5,623 nucleotides of DNA, from positions 1 through 5,623 of the forward strand of contig JBJECY010000123.1 of NCBI GenBank assembly GCA_051871515.1, in the 5' to 3' direction. This DNA is from SFTJ01 sp051871515 (lineage in GTDB: Bacteria; Bacteroidota; Bacteroidia; Bacteroidales; Muribaculaceae). The translations under genes were made by a program, and so were the position numbers. The number at the start of each line of letters is the position of its first letter. Position 1 is the first letter of the stretch. Shown one piece after another: positions 1 through 5,569 of this stretch. A model generated the notes under the pieces. That model did no database searches and was not told the DNA's origin. It saw only the letters and a program-made list of their open reading frames with translations.

Positions 1-167
1 CCTCTTTCGCATTGCTAAGCTTTACGCCTACCCACACTAAATAACTACTGAGCCCTATTTTGGCATCATAGCCTGGTATCTGTATAAATTCCTGACCACA
101 GACTCGGAAAGTATTATTCCTATGCCATCTTTGTGGGACTTTGCTCTGTGGTGCGAGGGGGTGGGGG
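1..167. other. Left-edge stretch with no identifiable gene
   Basis: No gene with a start codon can be supported here. The minus strand has one frame open from the terminator region to the window edge, without an ATG and with no family I recognise (it contains the residues IPGYDAKIGLSSYLVWVGVK). The plus strand has a frame open from 41 to a TAA at 168-170, with its only ATG at 122, giving 16 codons. Both could be a decayed gene end or chance. A G-rich run, GGGGGTGGGGG, lies at 157-167. A database search with sequence from beyond the left edge would be needed to decide. Confidence 0.4.
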
Positions 168-209
168 AATAAAAAATCGGTTGAAAATCTTTCGACTTTC
201 AACCGATTT
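168..209 (-). terminator. Rho-independent terminator of the tRNA-Val gene
   Basis: A perfect 13-bp inverted repeat (174-186 against 197-209, AAATCGGTTGAAA and its complement) encloses a 10-nt loop. Read on the minus strand, the stem runs straight into a U-rich tail (UUUUUUAUU, counting the last stem bases). It begins 8 nt past the last tRNA base, so it fits termination of the tRNA transcript. On the plus strand the tail is only TTTGTGTT, so any activity in that direction should be weaker. Confidence 0.87.
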
Positions 210-216
210 GTGTTAG

Positions 217-291
217 TGGGCGTTGACGGATTCGAACCGCCGACCCTCTGCTTGTAAGGCAGATGCTCTGAACCAGCTGAGCTAAACGCCC
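217..291 (-). tRNA. tRNA-Val, anticodon UAC (reads GUA)
   Basis: The minus strand folds as a complete cloverleaf. The acceptor stem is GGGCGUU with AACGCCC (285-291 and 218-224), the D stem is GCUC/GAGC, and the anticodon stem UCUGC/GCAGA closes the loop CUUACAA. The variable loop has 5 nt, and the T stem GGCGG/CCGUC closes UUCGAAU. The anticodon UAC is at 254-256, which assigns valine. The discriminator base is A (217). The next bases read CUA, so the 3' CCA is not encoded and must be added by tRNA nucleotidyltransferase. The gene has its own upstream promoter and downstream terminator, so it appears to be a single-gene transcription unit. Confidence 0.97.
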
Positions 292-319
292 GTAGGGGGT
301 TGTTTCCCTTTTGCGAGTG

Positions 320-351
320 CAAAGTTAATACATATTTTGCAATTGGGCAAA
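320..351 (-). promoter_or_regulatory. Bacteroidota-type promoter for tRNA-Val
   Basis: On the minus strand a perfect -7 element TAACTTTG (320-327) lies 20 bp after a -33 TTTG (348-351), matching the known Bacteroidota housekeeping consensus (TTTG, about 19-21 bp, TAnnTTTG). Transcription should start near 313-317, about 22-26 nt before the tRNA. The bases after the -7 box (CACTCGC) are the same as those after the right-edge promoter at 5593-5600. Confidence 0.85.
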
Positions 352-377
352 TTTTTTTGAAAAATTTTTGGGAATAA

Positions 378-410
378 TTGTGTGAAAGTGCTCGGGTAGT
401 AGTATCTTTG
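378..410 (+). promoter_or_regulatory. Bacteroidota-type promoter upstream of the purB leader
   Basis: TATCTTTG at 403-410 is a perfect -7 element. TTG at 378-380 lies 22 bp upstream and serves as the -33 element, one base beyond the usual spacing. The start should fall near 413-417, exactly where the first strand of a long-range RNA stem begins. It diverges from the tRNA-Val promoter, with only 26 bp between their -33 elements. I see no other promoter of this type before purB, so purB transcription may depend on read-through from here. Confidence 0.75.
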
Positions 411-415
411 CATCG

Positions 416-563
416 TGAAAAGGGTGACTTTTAGAAGATTGCGCTAAAAATGTTGCCGTTATGGGCGAGTTGTTTGTGAATTGAAGAATTTTGCTGACTG
501 CCTGCGGCAAGTCAAAAATAGGGGATGATGGAGAGATATTTTGTTTGTTAGGCACCCTTTTTG
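416..563 (+). ncRNA. Candidate structured RNA, 6S-like, or structured purB leader
   Basis: Starting at the predicted transcription start, 416-426 pairs with 553-563 in an unbroken 11-bp stem (two G-U pairs), followed inside by an A/G mismatch and a C-G and a U-A pair. Further in, UUGCCG (453-458) pairs with CGGCAA (505-510). GGGCG(A)GU (463-470) pairs with ACUGCCU (497-503), and an apical hairpin AAUU-GAAG-AAUU sits at 479-490. The two unpaired sides between the closing stem and the upper stem (about 440-452 and 511-537) form a large bubble. A closing stem, a central bubble and a terminal hairpin are the known architecture of 6S RNA, which binds RNA polymerase. The 3' strand ends in UUUUU (558-562), which might help release the transcript. 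No coding frame here looks real. The alternative is a cis-acting leader of purB. The identity is inferred from shape only; I did not match it to any RNA family. Confidence 0.45.
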
Positions 564-639
564 GCAATATTGTGATTGAGAAAGAGTTTATTAAGTAATA
601 AAGACAATTAATATAAAACTATATAAAAATATTTAAGTT

Positions 640-1983
640 ATGAGTTTATGTCCTCTTACTGCAGTGTCGCCTATCGATGGCCGTTATCACAGTAAAACCG
701 AAGGATTGAGTGAATATTTCTCGGAGTACGCGCTGATACGCTATCGCGTGAGGGTTGAGGTGGAGTATTTTATTGCTTTGTGTGAGTTGCCGTTGCCTCA
801 GTTGGCTGGCGTTGAAACCGGCTGTTTTGAGTCGCTTCGCAACATCTATCGCAATTTCACCGTAGAGAATGCCGCTCGCATCAAGGAGATTGAGAGCGTG
901 ACCAATCACGACGTTAAGGCAGTGGAGTATTTCCTGAAAGAGCGCTTCGATGAGCTTGGTTTGCAGGATTTCAAGGAGTTTATTCATTTCGGCTTGACTT
1001 CGCAAGACATCAACAACACGTCGGTGCCTATGTCAATCAAGGATGCCACTCATGAGGTGTTTGTGCCCATGTTGCAGCAGATGATTGATATGCTCAACGG
1101 TTTTGCCGAGGATTGGAAAGATGTGCCAATGTTGGCAAAGACTCATGGACAGCCTGCTTCGCCCACTCGTTTGGGTAAGGAGATAAAGGTGTTTGCTTAT
1201 CGCCTTGAGAAGCAGCTGAAGCAGCTCATGGCTGTGCCTTTTAGCGGCAAGTTTGGCGGTGCAACGGGCAATTTCAATGCTCATCTCATTGCTTTCCCCA
1301 ACTATGATTGGCGGGCATTTGGCAAGCGCTTCCTTGAGGAGCGTCTGGGCATTGAGCGCGAGGAGTGGACTACTCAGATAAGCAATTACGATAATCTTGG
1401 TGCTCTGTTTGATGCCATGAAGCGTATCAACACCATCATCATCGACCTTGACCGCGATATTTGGCAATATGTGTCGATGAATTATTTCAAGCAGAAGATT
1501 AAGGCTGGCGAGGTGGGTTCGTCGGCTATGCCTCACAAGGTTAATCCTATTGATTTTGAGAACTCTGAGGGTAACTTGGGCATCGCAAATGCCGTGCTGT
1601 CGCATCTGTCGATGAAGTTGCCGGTTTCGCGATTGCAGCGTGACCTCACCGATAGCACTGTGCTGCGCAATGTGGGTGTGCCTATGGGTCACATGGTGAT
1701 TGCGCTTGCCAGCACCATCAAGGGCCTTAACAAGCTCATTCTCAACGAAGATGCCATCAATGCCGACCTCGACAATATGTGGAACGTGGTGGCTGAGGCC
1801 ATTCAAACGGTGTTGCGCCGTGAGGGCTACGAGAAGCCTTATGAGACGCTTAAGGCTTTGACCCGCACCAATAGCGTGGTTAATGCTCAGAGCATTGCCG
1901 AGTTTATTGACACTCTCAAGGTGAGTGACGAAGTGAAGCAGGAACTCAAGCGCATCACTCCGCACAGCTACACCGGCTATTGA
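640..1983 (+). CDS. purB: Adenylosuccinate lyase (PurB)
   Basis: The 447-residue product is adenylosuccinate lyase, a cytosolic homotetramer of the fumarase/aspartase superfamily. It splits SAICAR to AICAR plus fumarate in purine synthesis, and adenylosuccinate to AMP plus fumarate. It is of the E. coli type (456 residues there) and looks full length. It has the N-terminal SPIDGRY motif, TNHDVKA with His90, TSQD at 120-123, and KTHGQPASPTRLGKE with the general acid/base His169. The mobile signature loop GSSAMPHKVNPIDFENSEGN holds the catalytic serine (Ser294/295) and Lys301. The C-terminal part (from about 335) matches the E. coli-type ASL C-terminal region. The ATG at 640 is preceded by an A/T-rich leader with no Shine-Dalgarno sequence, as usual in Bacteroidota, and it gives the expected N-terminus. 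The nearest upstream promoter is at 378-410, leaving a long structured leader. A large antisense open frame across the gene is a shadow. Confidence 0.98.
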   Translation: MSLCPLTAVSPIDGRYHSKTEGLSEYFSEYALIRYRVRVEVEYFIALCELPLPQLAGVETGCFESLRNIYRNFTVENAARIKEIESVTNHDVKAVEYFLKERFDELGLQDFKEFIHFGLTSQDINNTSVPMSIKDATHEVFVPMLQQMIDMLNGFAEDWKDVPMLAKTHGQPASPTRLGKEIKVFAYRLEKQLKQLMAVPFSGKFGGATGNFNAHLIAFPNYDWRAFGKRFLEERLGIEREEWTTQISNYDNLGALFDAMKRINTIIIDLDRDIWQYVSMNYFKQKIKAGEVGSSAMPHKVNPIDFENSEGNLGIANAVLSHLSMKLPVSRLQRDLTDSTVLRNVGVPMGHMVIALASTIKGLNKLILNEDAINADLDNMWNVVAEAIQTVLRREGYEKPYETLKALTRTNSVVNAQSIAEFIDTLKVSDEVKQELKRITPHSYTGY

Positions 1984-2197
1984 TACCGTTGCCTTGACTG
2001 GCTTAATCGCGGTGGCAAATCGCCGCGCACAGGCGGGCGAGGAACTGCATAGCAGATGGCGGTTTGAGCCGTCGTTTTTGGCGAAAAAGGCTGATGATAT
2101 TATCGTTGACTGGCTTGTGGGGCGCATAAATTGCACTTTAAGCCTTATCGAGGGATGTTTTTTTGATGCTGCGTTAAGTTTTTTTGAAATTATTCTT
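1984..2197. other. Purb-to-pseudouridine-synthase gap, GC-rich part with hairpins
   Basis: No gene is supported. A plus-strand frame is open from 1994 to 2248, but it starts only with TTG, runs through the promoter and AT-rich leader, and matches nothing I know. A 7-bp hairpin (CGCGGTG 2008-2014, loop GCAAAT, CGCCGCG 2021-2027) follows the purB stop by 24 nt but has no U-tract. A weak stem (CCTT 2143-2146, AGGG 2151-2154) is followed by a T7 run at 2158-2164 and is the best terminator candidate for purB, though poor. The 11-mer TTGACTGGCTT occurs twice, at 1994-2004 and 2106-2116. Confidence 0.5.
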
Positions 2198-2205
2198 TAT
2201 CTTTG
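2198..2205 (+). promoter_or_regulatory. Candidate -7 promoter element for the pseudouridine synthase gene
   Basis: TATCTTTG followed by CAGC is a perfect Bacteroidota -7 element and is identical to the one at 403-410. No TTTG or TTG lies at the right distance; the expected -33 position (about 2173-2178) reads GTTAAG. The spaced TTTG nearest by is only 11 bp away. If active, the transcript would start near 2210 and carry an AT-rich leader of about 150 nt before the start codon at 2361. Confidence 0.55.
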
Positions 2206-2327
2206 CAGCATAAAATTAATTTTTTTGATATTAGGTTTAGAACATTAGTCTATTAACATTGTATAATATATTAACAAGCAGATAAATATTTTAACCTTAT
2301 ATAATTAGTTTGTGACATTTTAAAATT

Positions 2328-2343
2328 TTGGCCGCGAGGCCAA
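2328..2343 (+). promoter_or_regulatory. GNRA-loop hairpin in the pseudouridine synthase mRNA leader
   Basis: TTGGCC (2328-2333) and GGCCAA (2338-2343) form a perfect 6-bp stem closed by GCGA, a GNRA-type tetraloop, 17 nt before the ATG at 2361. It is an isolated GC-rich structure in an otherwise very AT-rich leader. Its place next to the ribosome landing site suggests an effect on translation or RNA stability, or a protein-binding site. That role is inference. No strong T-run follows it, so it is unlikely to be a terminator. Confidence 0.5.
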
Positions 2344-2360
2344 TAAAAATTATTTACATT

Positions 2361-3689
2361 ATGGATGAGAATACTGAAAAAAGGGTGAAAAGACCTCGCA
2401 TTGGTGAAAACAAGGGCGAGTCAATGGAAAATGAATCGCGCTATTCAGGATATGAGTCGCGGGCATCTCAGGGCGCTGACGAACAAAGCGCTGGCACTGG
2501 CTATAATCAAAATTACAACAGACCAAGGAATTACGGTAACCAAAGCGGTTATAACCGTCAAGGTGGTTATAATCAGGGTGGTTACGGCAACCGTCAGCAA
2601 GGCGGTTACAATCAAAACCGTCAACAGGGCGGCTACAATCAGAATCGCCAAGGCGGCTACGGCAACCGTCAGCAAGGCGGCTATAACCAAAACCGTCAAC
2701 AAGGCGGTTACAGTCAGAACCGTCAACAAGGCGGCTATAACCAAAACCGTCAACAAGGCGGTTACAGCCAGAACCGTCAACAAGGCGGCTACAACCAGAA
2801 CCGTCAAGGCGGCTACAATCAAAACCGTCAAGGTGGCTATAATCAGAATCGCCAAGGCGGCTACAATCAGAATCGTCAAGGAGCACGCAAGCAGGCTCAA
2901 CCTAAGATGCAAATGCGTTTCACACCGCGTCCACAACGCATTGAATACGTTTTGCCCGAGGTTGATCCAAACGAACAATTGCGCTTGAACAAATATATGG
3001 CAAACGCTGGCGTATGCTCGCGCCGCGAAGCCGATGAGTTGATTCAAAAGGGCCTTGTTAAGGTGAATGGCAATGTTGTCACCGAACTTGGCGTGAAAAT
3101 CACTCGCAACGATGTTGTGGAATACGATGGTAAAGTGGTAGTGGCTGAAAGCAAGTGCTACATCTTGCTCAACAAGCCAAAAGACACTGTCACAACAAGC
3201 GATGACCCTAACGGCCGCAAGACCGTGATGGACCTGGTGAAGGGAGCATGCACTGAGCGCATTTATCCGGTTGGCCGTCTCGACCGCAACACCACCGGCG
3301 TGCTGCTGCTCACCAACGATGGCGACTTGGCTTCTAAGCTCACCCATCCAAAATATATTAAGAAGAAAATCTATCAGGTTTGGACTGATAAGCCAATCAG
3401 CGAAGAGGATATGCAACACATTGCTGACGGTGTGGAACTTGATGATGGCCCAATTCATGCCGATGCCATCAGCTACGTGTCGCCAACCGACCGCAAGCAA
3501 GCCGGCATTGAAATCCACTCAGGCCGCAACCGCGTGGTGCGCCGCATCTTTGAGTCGCTGGGTTATCACGTTGTGAAGCTCGACCGCGTTTATTTCGCAG
3601 GCCTCACCAAGAAGAATCTGCCTCGCGGACGCTGGCGTTATCTCACTCAAGAAGAAGTGAACTTCTTGAAGCAGAATTCGTTTGAATAA
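2361..3689 (+). CDS. rluB: RsuA/RluB-family rRNA pseudouridine synthase with Gly-Tyr-Gln-Asn-Arg repeat tail
   Basis: The 442-residue product converts a specific uridine in ribosomal RNA to pseudouridine. Residues 1-67 are charged and then Tyr/Asn/Gly-rich, and 68-173 are 13 tandem GGY-type repeats. Residues 174-206 are a basic linker. Residues 207-255 are an S4 RNA-binding domain (LNKYMANAGVCSRREADELI), and about 265-430 are the catalytic domain. The catalytic motif GRLDRNTTG places the essential aspartate at Asp308. The later stretch GRNRVVRRIFESLGY is typical of the family. E. coli RluB (target 23S U2605) lacks this N-terminal tail. The family fit is firm; the exact target uridine, and so the symbol, is a best guess (RsuA, RluE and RluF are relatives). 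I chose ATG 2361 over TTG 2328, because the latter would start inside the leader hairpin. ATG 2424 is a possible later start. Leader and repeats suggest independent control. Confidence 0.93.
   Translation: MDENTEKRVKRPRIGENKGESMENESRYSGYESRASQGADEQSAGTGYNQNYNRPRNYGNQSGYNRQGGYNQGGYGNRQQGGYNQNRQQGGYNQNRQGGYGNRQQGGYNQNRQQGGYSQNRQQGGYNQNRQQGGYSQNRQQGGYNQNRQGGYNQNRQGGYNQNRQGGYNQNRQGARKQAQPKMQMRFTPRPQRIEYVLPEVDPNEQLRLNKYMANAGVCSRREADELIQKGLVKVNGNVVTELGVKITRNDVVEYDGKVVVAESKCYILLNKPKDTVTTSDDPNGRKTVMDLVKGACTERIYPVGRLDRNTTGVLLLTNDGDLASKLTHPKYIKKKIYQVWTDKPISEEDMQHIADGVELDDGPIHADAISYVSPTDRKQAGIEIHSGRNRVVRRIFESLGYHVVKLDRVYFAGLTKKNLPRGRWRYLTQEEVNFLKQNSFE
2562..2879 (+). repeat. In-frame tandem repeats encoding 13 GGY units
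   Basis: Thirteen consecutive units start with Gly-Gly-Tyr: one of 5 residues (GGYNQ), seven of 8 residues (GGYGNRQQ or GGYNQNRQ) and five of 9 residues (GGYNQNRQQ or GGYSQNRQQ), that is 15, 24 or 27 nt. All unit lengths are multiples of three, so gain or loss of units keeps the frame. The 54-nt pairs 2676-2729 and 2730-2783 differ at one base only, which points to a recent duplication. The encoded tail is low in complexity, has no acidic residues and is rich in Tyr, Arg, Gln and Asn. Confidence 0.97.
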
Positions 3690-3873
3690 AAAACTGGCAA
3701 AGAGCATCGCCGTTGGGGGCTTTGTGGCTCACGCTGCGAATGTGAAAAATGAAGGCGTTGCCCATGTGATGCGCGCATAAGCGCAGATGCAGGTTTTGTG
3801 GCTGCCGGCTGTGAAACCGGGCAATGGCTTTTAGCTGGTTTTATATCACTGATAATTCATCAAAATCATTTGA
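3690..3873. other. Gap before asnS: GC-rich, hairpin-prone, no gene seen
   Basis: I see no gene and no clear Bacteroidota promoter in this stretch. It can form several small stems: TGCGC/GCGCA around 3770-3785, and TGCCGG/CCGGGCA with one bulged G (3803-3823, loop CTGTGAAA). GGCAA (3697-3701) can also pair with a TTGCC near 3757. None is followed by a convincing T-run, so a terminator for the upstream gene is uncertain. With no promoter visible, asnS may be transcribed together with the pseudouridine synthase gene. Confidence 0.5.
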
Positions 3874-3912
3874 TTGGGTCACTCATGTAGCGAATGGCTT
3901 GGAGTGACTCAA
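3874..3912 (+). promoter_or_regulatory. Inverted repeat in the asnS leader
   Basis: TTGGGTCACTC (3874-3884) and GAGTGACTCAA (3902-3912) pair over 11 bp as RNA, with one G-U pair. The 17-nt loop can form a small inner stem (AGC/GCT). The structure ends 31 nt before the asnS ATG. It has no T-run after it, so it is not an obvious terminator. It could be an mRNA leader hairpin controlling asnS translation, or, as DNA, a near-palindromic protein-binding site. Which is right cannot be told from sequence alone. Confidence 0.5.
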
Positions 3913-3943
3913 TTTGTTGGAATATAAAAACAAATAAATATAT

Positions 3944-5347
3944 ATGTCAATTAAGAGAACTAAAGTGGTTGACATCTTTTCGCCTGAGTTGATAGGGGAG
4001 AAGGTGCGTGTGAAAGGCTGGGTCAGAACCCGTCGTGGCAACAAAAACGTGCAGTTCATTGCATTAAACGACGGTTCTACAATCAAGAACGTGCAGATTG
4101 TGGTTGACCTTGCCAAATTCAGCGAGGAAGAGCTGAAGCCTATTACAACTGGCGCCAGCCTTTGCGTTGAGGGTATGCTGGTTGCTTCGCAGGGTAAAGG
4201 TCAAACTTGCGAAATTCAGGCCGAAAACATTCATGTTTACGGCGTGGCAAGTACCGACGAATATCCGTTGATGAAAAAAGGACACACAATGGAATATCTG
4301 CGTGAGATTGCCCATTTGCGTTTGCGCACCAACACCTTTGGCGCAGTGTTCCGCATCCGTCACAACATGGCAATCGCCATTCACAAGTTTTTCCACGAAC
4401 GCGGTTTCTTCTATTTCCATACACCTATCATCACTGCCAGCGATTGTGAGGGAGCCGGTCAGATGTTCCAGGTGACAACCAAGAACCTCTATAACCTCAA
4501 GAAGGACGAGAGCGGCAGCATCATCTACGATGACGATTTCTTTGGCAAACAAACCAGCCTAACCGTGTCGGGTCAGCTCGAAGGCGAATTGGCAGCTACG
4601 GCATTGGGCGCCATCTACACCTTTGGTCCAACTTTCCGTGCTGAGAACAGCAATACACCTCGCCACCTGGCAGAGTTTTGGATGATTGAGCCTGAAGTGG
4701 CATTCAATGACATCACCGATAACATGGACCTCGCTGAGGACTTTATTAAATATTGTGTGAACTGGGCTCTCAACAATTGCGCCGATGACATTCAATTCCT
4801 CAACGACATGTTCGACAAAGGCCTCATTGAACGCCTTCGCGGTGTGGTGAAAGAGAAATTCGTGCGCCTGCCTTACACTGAAGGCATCAAGATTCTTGAA
4901 GAAGCCGCTGCTAACGGACACAAATTTGAGTTCCCAGTATATTGGGGCGTGGATTTGGCAAGCGAACACGAACGCTTCTTGGTTGAAGAACACTTCAAAC
5001 GCCCTGTTATACTCACCGATTATCCAAAGGAAATCAAGGCGTTCTATATGAAGATGAACGACGATAACAAAACCGTGCGTGCTATGGACGTTCTTTTCCC
5101 AAAGATTGGCGAAATCATCGGCGGCTCGGAGCGTGAAGAGAGCTACGACAAGTTGCTCACTCGCATCAACGAGCTTAACATCCCAATGAAGGATATGTGG
5201 TGGTATCTCGACACTCGCAAGTTTGGCACCGTTCCTCATAGCGGTTTCGGCTTGGGCTTTGAGCGTTTGCTGCTCTTTGTTACTGGCATGACCAATATTC
5301 GCGACGTGATTCCTTTCCCGCGCACTCCTAAGAATGCTGAATTTTAA
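3944..5347 (+). CDS. asnS: Asparaginyl-tRNA synthetase (AsnRS)
   Basis: The 467-residue product attaches asparagine to tRNA-Asn in the cytosol, using ATP, and works as a class IIb homodimer. Its length equals that of E. coli AsnRS (466). Residues of about 18-105 form the OB-fold that binds the anticodon (VRVKGWVRTRRGNKNVQFI). The catalytic domain follows, with motif 1 ending near Pro161 (FHTPIIT), motif 2 TFRAENSNTPRHLAEFWMIE with the ATP-binding Arg232, and motif 3 GFGLGFERLLL with Arg441. The ending IPFPRTPKNAEF is the AsnRS hallmark and argues against AspRS. The ATG at 3944 follows an A/T-rich stretch without a Shine-Dalgarno sequence and gives the normal N-terminus. The gene lies 254 bp past the pseudouridine synthase, with an inverted repeat just upstream and its own terminator downstream. 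No damage or unusual residues were seen. Confidence 0.98.
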   Translation: MSIKRTKVVDIFSPELIGEKVRVKGWVRTRRGNKNVQFIALNDGSTIKNVQIVVDLAKFSEEELKPITTGASLCVEGMLVASQGKGQTCEIQAENIHVYGVASTDEYPLMKKGHTMEYLREIAHLRLRTNTFGAVFRIRHNMAIAIHKFFHERGFFYFHTPIITASDCEGAGQMFQVTTKNLYNLKKDESGSIIYDDDFFGKQTSLTVSGQLEGELAATALGAIYTFGPTFRAENSNTPRHLAEFWMIEPEVAFNDITDNMDLAEDFIKYCVNWALNNCADDIQFLNDMFDKGLIERLRGVVKEKFVRLPYTEGIKILEEAAANGHKFEFPVYWGVDLASEHERFLVEEHFKRPVILTDYPKEIKAFYMKMNDDNKTVRAMDVLFPKIGEIIGGSEREESYDKLLTRINELNIPMKDMWWYLDTRKFGTVPHSGFGLGFERLLLFVTGMTNIRDVIPFPRTPKNAEF

Positions 5348-5393
5348 TGTAATGCTCCGGGCTTAGCCCTTTGAGTTATACATTATATATAAT

Positions 5394-5443
5394 AGGCTTG
5401 GCTTGTGGTAGCTTAATGATTACCTGAGCCAAGCTTGTTTTTT
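5394..5443 (+). terminator. Rho-independent terminator of asnS
   Basis: AGGCTTGGCT (5394-5403) pairs with AGCCAAGCTT (5427-5436) over 10 bp with one G-U pair. A second inner stem, GGTA/TACC (5407-5410 and 5421-5424), sits above a small internal loop, and a run of six T follows at 5438-5443. It starts 47 nt after the asnS stop. A smaller hairpin, GGGC-TTA-GCCC at 5359-5369, lies between them without a T-run. Confidence 0.9.
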
Positions 5444-5569
5444 GCCAAGTTTGCAGCAAAATGACAGCGCGAAGCGGTGTTGACGGCATGCGTTTTGATG
5501 ATTTTTGCTGGTTTGAGGCGGTTTTCAAAGAAAAAAATAGAATAATGTCAAAAAATTTGCTGATATTAT

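Noticed and set aside
325..567. Minus-strand frame of 80 codons between tRNA-Val and purB
   Set aside because: It covers the tRNA promoter, the opposite promoter and the structured RNA, and its product has no recognisable features.
1033..2136. Minus-strand open frame of 367 codons across purB
   Set aside because: It lies antisense to a purB gene with all catalytic motifs intact, has no recognisable domain, and runs past the purB end into the gap. It is a shadow of purB codon use.
1994..2248. Plus-strand frame of 84 codons after purB
   Set aside because: It has only a TTG start, runs across the -7 box at 2198-2205 and into an AT-rich leader, where the product becomes a run of hydrophobic residues from T-rich DNA.
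2328..2360. TTG at 2328 as start of the pseudouridine synthase, adding 11 residues
   Set aside because: The added codons coincide with the hairpin stem and AT-rich leader, and an ATG follows in frame at 2361 with a charged N-terminus.
2562..2879. CRISPR array
   Set aside because: The 24-27 nt repeats are contiguous, without unique spacers, and stay in frame within a coding sequence.
2401..2988. Plus-strand frame of 195 codons, Lys/Thr/Ala-rich, overlapping the repeat tract
   Set aside because: It is an out-of-frame reading of the same repeats; its periodicity is inherited from the true frame.
2445..3518. Minus-strand frame of 357 codons with hydrophobic Leu/Val/Ala repeats that look like membrane segments
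   Set aside because: The repeats are the reverse complement of the GGY repeat tract. The frame has no promoter or family match and overlaps an intact pseudouridine synthase.
4064..5239. Minus-strand open frames of 93 to 226 codons across asnS
   Set aside because: They are antisense to an intact asnS gene, show no domains, and overlap one another.
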